64,000 bases of DNA from Leguminivora glycinivorella (taxonomy: Eukaryota; Arthropoda; Insecta; Lepidoptera; Tortricidae): NCBI RefSeq assembly GCF_023078275.1, contig NC_062998.1, positions 15,265,916 through 15,329,915 of the forward strand, in the 5' to 3' direction. Below are positions 59,201-64,000 of this stretch, piece after piece. A model generated the notes under the pieces. That model was not told the DNA's origin and ran no database searches. It worked only from the letters and a program-made list of their open reading frames with translations. Made by a program: the position numbers and the translations under genes. Positions within the stretch are counted from its first letter, which is position 1, and each line of letters starts with the position of its first letter.

Positions 59201-62200
59201 AATTACTAAAATCTGAAAAGAATGGTAGTACCTAATCTTACTGTTACACCGTGTGATGAATTGATGATGTTTATTTTGTTTCAATCTTGTTCAGAATACT
59301 ATTAAGTGCTGAGGTTTTATCGTTATTTCGTTTAACATTATAAAGCTACTTGATAATAATGAATACTCAGTCACATTTATTTTGTGACCGAGAATGACTT
59401 GTGGGTTCAGCTTTTGGTATATCATATTAATGTTATAATGGTTGTCGATCATGCAAACACCCCGGAGACATCACCTACGACCGCTCTGAAGGCAGCGCTA
59501 ACCCTGCGTAAGTATGAATCGCATTGATGCAACAGGAACTGCTTCTATATTCTCTCATAGACGTTCGTTTTTGTTGAAAGTTAGTGCTGCATCTTACTTC
59601 TTCCTGTATACTTTATGCATTATCTGAACTGCTTCCATTATATCGAACTGTCACGTCAAATGCCAGCGATATATTTACTTGAGCTTTTAGTTAGCAAAGA
59701 TGCCTTTTAGGCTGCTTAATAACAGTAACAAATAGAAAAATGAGTGGCAATTTTAAATGAATACGTATGGTTGCAATTCCTTGCCGCGTTCCTGGCTGTG
59801 GGCAGACATGACCTGTATATACCTAGTATGTTACCTTTAGGCGCTTGCGCCTACATTTTAACTCTGGGGCAAGTGGAAATTTAACAAACTCGTATGTACA
59901 GTCAGCAGCAGAAGTAGCGTAGCGGGCAAGGTGTTCAAAATGAACTTGACACGCCCTTACTGTCTTAAAAATAAGATCGTGTCAAGTTCATTTTGAACAC
60001 CTTGCCCGCTACGCTACTTCTGCTGCTGACTGTATATGAAAATCAGCAACTAGTATTTTTATTCGTACATCGCTCTAGCTACTTCAAAATGTTGTATTTT
60101 TGACCAGCCGTAAAATCAATTTAAAATTATAATTACCTACATTATGTTTTTAAATACTGTTTGTATTGTATACTTACATTTCAATATACATGTTAATGGG
60201 AATGTTATTCATTCATTGCTTGCTGTCATCAAATTCAGTTTACACAGTCATGATACTCATGTCATGATCATAATTGTATCAGTCATCAAGCTAATACATA
60301 ACTTTCTATATTTAGTGTTGAAAGTTTAACTAATAAATGGAAGATGGGATTAAATGACTAACCAATCACATATTAATAATAATTACTAGAATATAAGCAC
60401 ACCTAAAAATTTAGACTTGCAACGCCTGTCCACAGAATAAAAGAAAAGTATAGATAATTTGAGGTTAGTCCGATTTTTTTTTGTACTGTTTGACAGTCTA
60501 AAAGTCTGATAATGATTTACTACATTAGTTCCATGTGAGGCGATAGGTCTTAAAAAACATGTTGGGAGAGGGGTCCAAGCAGAAGTTTAGTCAAACCGCT
60601 ACGCCTAAATGATTGAACCTGCGCTTTGGTAACATGTTTGTTTTCTCTTTGCAGTATAGGCAAGCGATCGCAGGTGGCACTCCCTCTGCCCACCACCACC
60701 ACCACCCGCTCCCGTCCTCGGTCCAGTCCACCCCGTCCAAGTCGTTCGTGTCGGGCGCGGCGTCGCCCGCGCCCGCGCACTCGCATGCCCTGCAACACTC
60801 CCCCTCCAACTCCTCCGTGGGCTCGCAGCAACAATTCCACCCCCTGCAACAGAAGCAGCGGTCCTTCCTCACGTTCGGCTTCGGCGCCGGCTCCACGGGC
60901 AGCGGCACCGGCGGCTCCGGCGGGAACGCGTCGCGCCGCGAGAGCCACGTCAATGTCAATGTTACTCCCACCGGCCACGATCTTTCTTCCGACACTCCCG
61001 AAATACGGAAGTACAAGAAGAGGTTCAACTCCGAGATTTTATGTGCTGCATTATGGGGTAAGGCTTTTTGACTGCTCTCTTTACTAATATTTACTTTTGA
61101 ATGCTTATATTTTAAACCTAAAACCAATAATACCATCAGCATCACCCACGTATTTCCTTCAATTCATATAGTCTGCTGCATAATGTATTTTAAGTCCATC
61201 GCTGTAGACAACACCAATTTTAGCATTTTTAAAGTTCAAATTTATCTTTTTATAGAAAGATTTATCTTTTTATTTTAAGAAAGCTCCGTATGCTCGACAT
61301 ATTTCACAATCATGTCTGCAGGATCAGGATCGTTATCAAAACCCAACAGTTTCGCTGCAGGTTTAACTCTTTTTGAATGTATACTGTTGCCTGTTTGCAA
61401 GATATTTATAAACAGTTTTGCTCCTATGTTCGACTCCTGTTTTGAGTTCTCTTTAACATTTTTTGTATCAGCAGGCTGTCATTTTTGTCAATCAAACTCT
61501 CTCAGAAAATGCGAAAATGCTGTAATGTTTTCCTGAACTAGGCTTTCTTGCGGTAGTTTTTGTGAAGAAAAAAGACTCTTTCCACAAAACTCACTCAGGT
61601 CTTCGCATTGGGCCATAGGATATTAGTATCCAAGAAATTACATACAGTTTCGCTACGTTGTTCTTTCGATAGACCATCATTTCAAGAAAAGTAATTAAAT
61701 GCTAATGAAACTTACTAGTTTAATAGACTGTTACAATTTTGAGGAATACCTAAGGGTAAATAAAGTAAACTAGGTATTTATATGGAAAATAACTTTTTAA
61801 TGAACTGTCTTTTTGAAAATAATTTCGAACGTAATAATACACTACTTAGTAACACCTAACTGGTAGGGAATGAAACTACCCTTATTATACTACTTATTAT
61901 AAATTATATCGCTAGCTCAGTCTATTTACTTAAAAAAAAAAACAAATACCTAAAATTTAGAGCATAGGGGTGAGTCAGTAGTTCTGGTACTGGAAGACCG
62001 GGTAAAGGGTAAATTTATTAATTAAAAGATTAATTTATGTTGGGCGCCTTTAAAAAAACGAGGAACGCTCTGACCTTGGTGACGTCTAACCGAATTGAGG
62101 AGAGGTGGCCGCTGCAGCCACGGAATGGGAGCTCTTCCATACCGAACGCCACAGCCTCCTGTCCACCGGTCCAGGCTCGGGAAGCATCAGCTCTGCTCTG

Positions 62201-63970
62201 TCTTCGAACGTTAACCTCCAAATCTGAGGACCCCATTCCAGAAAAGAAGCCGGCTTGTGGTTCCGTGCATTCATGTCAATGGAAGGGGTCCTCAGTAATT
62301 TTATAAAAATAAAATCATGGTTATGCGATTAATTCGCGATTTAAAATTAGAATGTGGCGCATTGGCCCTTGAAGAATTTTGAAAACCACCCGTCTGTATG
62401 AAACCAATAGTTTCTTGAATATAATATCATCTAAATAAAAATATACCTACGAGGTTTGAAAAAATATTGTTACAAGACAGACATGTAAACTTTAAACTTT
62501 CATTTATACATGATTTTAGTTTATTTATTTACTTTGTTCGTGATCAAAACTTTGTGCAGATTTTATTCCACATACGTTATTTGAACCCCCAAATAAATTT
62601 ATATTGAAACTAGCTTTTGCCCGCGGCTTCGCTCGCGTTAGAAAGACACAAAAAGTAGCCTATGTCACTCTATATCCCTTCAACTATCTCCACTACAAAA
62701 ATCACGTCAATTCGTCGCTCCGTTTTGCCGTGAAAGACGGACAAACAAACAAACAGACACACACACTTTCCCATTTATAATATTAGTATGGATGAAGTAT
62801 ATAGCATGGCGGTCAGTTAGTTTTGAAACGCTTAGATATATTTGTGACATGTTCAATACTATCTTCGTTTGTTTCAGGTGTCAACTTACTCATCGGCACC
62901 GAAAATGGATTGATGTTGTTAGACCGTTCTGGTCAAGGAAAAGTTTATCAATTGATCTCTCGACGCCGCTTCCAGCAAATGGAAGTGTTAGAAGGCCAAA
63001 ATATCCTTGTGACAGTATCCGGAAAAAAGAACCGTGTTCGAGTGTATTACTTAAGCTGGTTGAAATCTAAAATTTTACGCACAGATGGTCTCAGTGACGT
63101 AAGTTCTAGTTTCAGAAGAAATAGTTATTTATTTTACAAGGAGCAAATTGTTGTTTAACCGCACGTTCCAATGTTGATACCCGAGCAAGCGAAAGATTCC
63201 GATACGAGAACCACGACCGTAGCTAGTGGTTCATAATGTGGAATATTAAGCGTTGCGAGAGTTTCAAGGCACGAAGGTGAAACAAATTTTGGCACAGAGT
63301 GACACAAAACATTTTTGATCACACCAACACAAGGAAAATACTAACTGTAAAACATCAAATGAAATGTAATCCATCATTTACTAAACATTCATGATTCAAA
63401 ATTTCATTTATTTACTTATTTAAAACTATCATTTAAAGGTCATTTCTCATTCGTTTTGGAAGAATCAAAAGAACCTTTACCAGTTAGTGTGGTGAAAAAG
63501 TATGTAGATAGAAATTATTCATTTTGTTTCCCAATAGCAACCTATTTTTTTTCCACATTGCAGCAAGTAGAACGAAGAAATGGCTGGATAAATGTCGGCG
63601 AGCTGCAAGGCGCAGTACATTTCCGTATCGTTAAATACGAACGTATCAAATTTCTCGTCATTGCTTTGAAAGATTCTATTGAAATTTACGCCTGGGCTCC
63701 GAAACCTTATCACAAATTCATGGCTTTTAAGAATTTCGGAGACCTCCAACATAGGTACGTATAATCTCCGTTTACACGTCCCAGTAGTGAGCATTAAACA
63801 TTTAACCAACAAGTCTGAACCATGTAACTCCTTTTTTTTTCAGGCCTCTATTGGTCGATCTCACTATTGAAGAAGGCACAAGACTGAAAGTAATTTATGG
63901 ATCAGCTGACGGCTTCCATGCCGTCGATCTAGACACTGCCACTGTCTACGACATTTATATCCCAAAGCAT
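41224..63970 (+). CDS. msn: misshapen (MAP4K4/TNIK/MINK1 orthologue), 20 exons, 3' end outside the window
   Basis: Ste20-group serine/threonine kinase of the GCK-IV class. In flies it acts upstream of the JNK pathway and in Hippo/Warts signalling, and works at the cell cortex with the Dock/Nck adaptor. The twenty exons splice in consistent phase into 1264 codons. The kinase domain spans about residues 28-292: glycine loop GNGTYG 35-40, Lys57, Glu72, HRDIKGQN with Asp156, DFG Asp174, activation-loop TFIGTPYWMAPE from Thr190. A Pro/Ser-rich linker spans about 293-1065 with two RPLPPTP motifs (423 and 573) suited to SH3 binding. The CNH domain starts near 1066 (NSEILCAALWG) and runs off the window. 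No long Glu/Arg-rich coiled coil, as found in vertebrate MAP4K4, is seen after the kinase domain. Exons 11, 15 and 16 are phase-symmetric and could be alternative. Identification is very secure. Confidence 0.97.
41480..41545 (+). CDS. msn: msn exon 2, glycine-rich loop
   Basis: Codons 23-44, from DPAGIFELIEVV to GNGTYGQVYK, the ATP-binding loop. Acceptor TTTCAG, donor AAG|GTATG. Intron 1 is only 190 bp, while the following intron is 4.4 kb. Confidence 0.95.
42308..43380 (+). repeat. Interspersed repeat family C, long copy
   Basis: Begins ACTAGCTTTTACCCGCGGCT and ends TTTATAATATTAGTATGGAT, the same ends as the copy at 62611-62792. A (CCCTAT/CCGTAT)n microsatellite lies at 42677-42770. The copy is split by the MITE at 42811-43104. 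Confidence 0.7.
42811..43104. mobile_element. MITE with 53-bp perfect TIRs, nested in repeat C
   Basis: The left end ATTTAAAGTCACATACAGGT... continues for 53 bp to TACCTTT and is exactly inverted at 43052-43104. The interior has GCACTGGCCGTGGTCGCGG and no open frame. The element is flanked by TAT/ATA-rich sequence. Confidence 0.8.
43549..43793. mobile_element. GC-rich fold-back element
   Basis: The arms pair through CCGCCTGAATGTAATTCAAA / TTTGAATTACATTCAGGCGG and onward to AAACGTCTCC / GGGAGACGTTT, with outer ATAAGACGCATGTC / GACATGCGTCTCTT. It lies in msn intron 2. The + strand frames at 43532-43860 follow from this symmetry. Confidence 0.75.
45902..46109 (+). CDS. msn: msn exon 3, kinase N-lobe
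   Basis: Codons 45-114 (last split). Holds the catalytic Lys57 (LAAIKVMD), the acidic TEDEEEEIKLEI stretch with helix-C Glu72, and the hinge WLVMEYCGAG. Acceptor CACAG, donor CTG|GTAAGT. Confidence 0.96.
46563..46739 (+). CDS. msn: msn exon 4, catalytic loop
   Basis: Codons 114-173. Contains HRDIKGQNVLL with catalytic Asp156 and Asn161. Acceptor TTACAG, donor CTGG|GTAAGC. Confidence 0.96.
46935..47166 (+). CDS. msn: msn exon 5, DFG and activation loop
   Basis: Codons 173-250. VDFGVSAQLD gives the DFG Asp174. The segment NTFIGTPYWMAPE holds the activation-loop Thr190 and Thr194, and SDLWSLGITALEMAE is the helix-F region. Donor CAAG|GTAATT. Confidence 0.96.
47509..47637 (+). CDS. msn: msn exon 6, kinase C-lobe
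   Basis: Codons 250-293, including KKWAKKFHSFIETVLVKDYH and RPYTEQLLKHPFI, the end of the kinase domain. Confidence 0.96.
47755..47985 (+). CDS. msn: msn exon 7, start of linker
   Basis: Codons 293-370. QVRIQLKDHIDRCKKRK ends the kinase extension. An acidic SGSEGEEEE block and GDTLRRNFQQIQEGR follow. If the donor (CCG|GTGCGT) is not used, the frame stays open into intron 7 to a stop at 48080-48082, which would give a kinase without CNH. Confidence 0.93.
48476..48549 (+). CDS. msn: msn exon 8, basic/Pro linker
   Basis: Codons 370-395, reading AAEGAQPQPPPKRNSKREER. It replaces the much longer coiled coil found here in vertebrate homologues. Acceptor CTCAG, donor CCAG|GTACTT. Confidence 0.85.
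48710..50123. mobile_element. hAT-like non-autonomous element in msn intron 8
   Basis: Ends TAGGGTGTTTCAT and ATGAAACACCCTA. The 8-bp duplication CCTCACAG flanks both sides (48702-48709 and 50124-50131). Subterminal regions also pair imperfectly for 100-150 bp (GACTTCGCT, GGTTCTA, TTTAGAGGTCGCGCT in inverse). An 8-bp duplication is the hAT signature. There is no transposase. A LINE fragment is nested inside. Confidence 0.8.
49139..49510 (+). pseudogene. LINE reverse transcriptase fragment nested in the hAT-like element
   Basis: In shifting + frames: RIRNITNATKIRLVRALVSP, then a GAETWTS-like box, then LRRGL... and QMRWTGQVKA. This is the order of the C-terminal region of RTE-like reverse transcriptases. 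It has several frameshifts and no active site. Confidence 0.55.
50344..50428 (+). CDS. msn: msn exon 9, Pro-rich
   Basis: Codons 395-423, EPGPPARPSIPQRLIVVPDP..., a conserved insect msn block with PxxP motifs. Acceptor CCGCAG, donor ACAG|GTAATT. Confidence 0.93.
50546..50669 (+). CDS. msn: msn exon 10, RPLPPTP motif and Ser/Gly linker
   Basis: Codons 423-464. RPLPPTPKSS, a class-type SH3 ligand suited to Dock/Nck, then a Ser/Gly/Pro run and RGSHHMFKPM. Acceptor CACCAG, donor ATG|GTAATT, ending in phase 0. Confidence 0.93.
51167..51187 (+). CDS. msn: msn exon 11, 21-nt microexon
   Basis: Encodes LPPRKPE (465-471) between CTGCAG and GAG|GTGGGT. It is phase 0 on both sides, so it can be included or skipped without a frameshift. 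It joins smoothly to the conserved DLDKLAAQLNELGV in the next exon. Confidence 0.85.
51576..51672 (+). CDS. msn: msn exon 12
   Basis: Codons 472-504, DLDKLAAQLNELGVVSGGEP, then a Pro/Arg-rich tail. The acceptor (ATTCGAAG) has a poor pyrimidine tract, which fits regulated use together with the microexon. Donor CAAG|GTTTGT. Confidence 0.92.
51695..51970 (-). CDS. Candidate antisense terminal exon, unknown protein, inside msn intron 12
   Basis: On the minus strand a pyrimidine-rich acceptor (TCGTTTGTCCTTAG) opens directly into 91 in-frame codons ending in TAA. The last base of the stop begins AATAAA (51695-51690), a poly(A) signal. The peptide looks like real protein: hydrophilic and acidic, with LNEEIAALDTETFHSIFRKT, ENEERYREREP and NESDEDMPSD. 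I recognise no family. The upstream exon was not found; an ATG at 51907 is possible if there is none. It could be the tail of a nested host gene or of a transposon-encoded protein. GAAGTCGCGGT (51944) is inverted at 52129, which hints at a mobile element. Confidence 0.4.
   Translation of the reverse strand, partial: QNFIRDTATSTSNTEFTFNSVMGKLNEEIAALDTETFHSIFRKTQENEERYREREPMINDLTENQNLIINPNESDEDMPSDGGLTYTYIAS
52385..52640 (+). repeat. Interspersed repeat fragment in msn intron 12
   Basis: Contains GATTGAGCTGAAATTTTCCA, GACAATGCAATATTATGGTA and GATCTGATGATGGA, phrases common to a moth interspersed repeat. It ends near a lone TACAGTCAGCGATAAAAG MITE end (52629). Confidence 0.55.
52752..52924. mobile_element. 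Fold-back element in msn intron 12
   Basis: AATGAGGAGGCACAC at the left is exactly inverted at the right, and TCATATGTGAGAG pairs with CTCTCACATATGA in the centre. 173 bp, no coding. Confidence 0.65.
53241..53370 (+). CDS. msn: msn exon 13, acidic Ser/Asp segment
   Basis: Codons 504-547. FDDSDSDSDPEES is a likely casein-kinase-type acidic stretch, followed by the conserved NDGTLLASDPPKPL. Donor CGCT|GTGAGT. Confidence 0.93.
54250..54388 (+). CDS. msn: msn exon 14, second RPLPPTP motif
   Basis: Codons 547-593. A Gly/Ala-rich run, then TRPLPPTPDDDAHSDRTLVM ending in KR. GC-rich. Acceptor TTGGCAG, donor CGG|GTCAGT, phase 0. Confidence 0.93.
55158..56102 (+). CDS. msn: msn exon 15, 945-nt phase-symmetric linker exon
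   Basis: Codons 594-908 (315 residues), from KENTENNSVP to AVLAQDK. It contains LLKDWDFARFFP, a Gln/Arg-rich helix-like stretch (QKRLQLQRQSRIEMEDAWAK), and long Ser-rich low-complexity sequence with RRxS-type phosphorylation candidates. No known domain. The frame extends 23 codons upstream of the acceptor (ACTACAG), but that part is the intron's T-rich tract. Donor AAG|GTAATT. Phase 0 on both sides, so it can be skipped in frame. Confidence 0.85.
57006..57131 (+). CDS. msn: msn exon 16
   Basis: Codons 909-950, GRGGAPGAEG, then SRTSSVLPDLLSQAG and PPRHDKSTSEE, a block conserved in insect msn. Symmetric phase 0. Acceptor GCCGCAG, donor GAG|GTGAGC. Confidence 0.93.
57640..57795 (+). mobile_element. 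LINE 3' tail in msn intron 16
   Basis: TTACCCTTCGGGTTGGAAGG, CAGATGGCAGTCGCTTTC, GCGGACCCCAGGCTCCCATG and a final GGATGATGATTG form the 3' end of a LINE, common in moth genomes. It is not the family at 7441. Confidence 0.65.
58765..58861. mobile_element. Short GC-rich fold-back element, copy 2
   Basis: Near-perfect 40-bp arms (CCCTTTAACACAACTTGCCT, then TGTCGCGCGCGAGTCCATAC, one mismatch) around a 17-bp loop. Same family as 17416-17494. It lies in msn intron 16. Confidence 0.75.
59897..60034. mobile_element. Hairpin MITE with 57-bp perfect arms
   Basis: TACAGTCAGCAGCAGAAGTA... runs 57 bp to GACACG and is exactly inverted after a 24-nt loop. The outer TA on each side is the likely target duplication, giving CAGTC...GACTG ends as in the MITEs at 3851 and 32115. 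In msn intron 16. Confidence 0.85.
60655..61057 (+). CDS. msn: msn exon 17, His/Ser/Gly linker and start of CNH
   Basis: Codons 951-1085. YRQAIAGG, a five-His run (963-967), long Ser/Pro/Gln and Gly-rich stretches, VNVNVTP, then TPEIRKYKKRFNSEILCAAL and WG, where the citron-homology domain begins. GC-rich third positions open long shadow frames on both strands. Donor G|GTAAGG. Confidence 0.94.
61960..62310. other. Unassigned GC-richer segment in msn intron 17
   Basis: A block from about 62035 (GTTGGGCGCC) to 62296 is GC-rich and open in several frames on both strands. It ends with a hairpin GAGGACCCCATTCC / GGAAGGGGTCCTC. The peptides match nothing I know. A repeat fragment is most likely. 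Confidence 0.3.
62611..62792 (+). repeat. Interspersed repeat family C, short copy in msn intron 17
   Basis: ACTAGCTTTTGCCCGCGGCT at the start, AAAAAGTAGCCTATGTCAC within, and TTTATAATATTAGTATGGAT at the end. Confidence 0.8.
62878..63098 (+). CDS. msn: msn exon 18, CNH domain
   Basis: Codons 1085-1158, GVNLLIGTENGLMLLDRSGQ, then RRRFQQMEVLEGQN and RVYYLSWLKSKIL, typical CNH beta-propeller sequence. Acceptor TTTCAG, donor GAC|GTAAGT. Confidence 0.96.
63168..63310. repeat. Repeat fragment in msn intron 18
   Basis: GAGCAAGCGAAAGATTCCGA, CCACGACCG, AGTGGTTCATAATGTGG and CGTTGCGAGAGTTTC resemble the palindromic-word repeats of families B and D. Borders are not defined. Confidence 0.4.
63564..63754 (+). 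CDS. msn: msn exon 19, CNH domain
   Basis: Codons 1159-1222, including VKYERIKFLVIALKDSIEIY and AWAPKPYHKFMAFKNF. Acceptor TTGCAG, donor ATAG|GTACGT. Confidence 0.96.
63844..63970 (+). CDS. msn: msn exon 20, CNH domain (last exon in the window)
   Basis: Codons 1222-1264, RPLLVDLTIEEGTRLKVIYG, then DGFHAVDLDTATVYDIYIPK. The donor CAT|GTGAGT at 63971 shows the gene continues. About a third of the CNH domain is missing. Confidence 0.95.
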
Positions 63971-64000
63971 GTGAGTTTTCGTACTATTGCATTATTTCAT

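Noticed and set aside
60550..61145. Minus-strand frames of 142 and 184 codons, and a second + frame, over msn exon 17
   Set aside because: Shadows of a GC-rich exon. The + frame with FNSEILCAALWG is the real one and splices correctly.

Overview
This is a window of an insect nuclear genome, almost certainly a moth or butterfly (Lepidoptera). It is AT-rich, has many small GT/AG introns, and is dense with repeats typical of that order: RTE-type LINE tails, mariner elements, fold-back MITEs and the interspersed repeat that starts ACTAGCTTTTGCCCGCGG. The species cannot be told from the sequence. I see no tRNA, rRNA, CRISPR array or bacterial-type operon.

The one certain host gene is on the + strand from 41224 to the right edge. 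It is the orthologue of Drosophila misshapen (msn) / vertebrate MAP4K4-TNIK-MINK1, a Ste20-group (GCK-IV) kinase. I placed twenty coding exons with consistent GT/AG boundaries and reading phase, giving 1264 codons. The order is: N-terminal kinase domain (exons 2-6), a Pro/Ser-rich docking linker (exons 7-17) with a 21-nt microexon and a 945-nt phase-symmetric exon, and the first two thirds or so of a C-terminal citron-homology (CNH) domain (exons 17-20). The 3' end lies beyond the window. Intron 12 holds an antisense open exon, with its own splice acceptor and a poly(A) signal overlapping its stop codon, that I cannot identify.

The left 41 kb has no host gene I can defend. It is a mosaic of mobile elements: (i) an intact 1.29-kb mariner (11464-12753) encoding a 350-aa DD34D transposase, and a second 1.25-kb mariner (36266-37516) broken by one stop codon; (ii) a 2.1-kb LTR element without gag/pol (15001-17112), with two LTRs identical by eye, a GGAC target duplication, a primer-binding position and a polypurine tract; (iii) 5'-truncated LINE fragments at 7.4-8.5, 25.5 and 33.6-35.5 kb; (iv) non-autonomous hAT-like elements with 8-bp target duplications (14408-14792, and 48710-50123 inside an msn intron); (v) small fold-back MITEs, several sharing CAGTC ends flanked by TA; (vi) a 51-bp tandem array next to a TATA+Inr promoter candidate near 11.1 kb, and a 57-60 bp minisatellite with TTAGG telomere-type repeats near 29.5 kb. 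GC-rich islands near 2.6, 3.5, 5.8-6.0 and 32.6 kb stand out and could be promoters or first exons of genes extending outside, or a distal first exon of msn.
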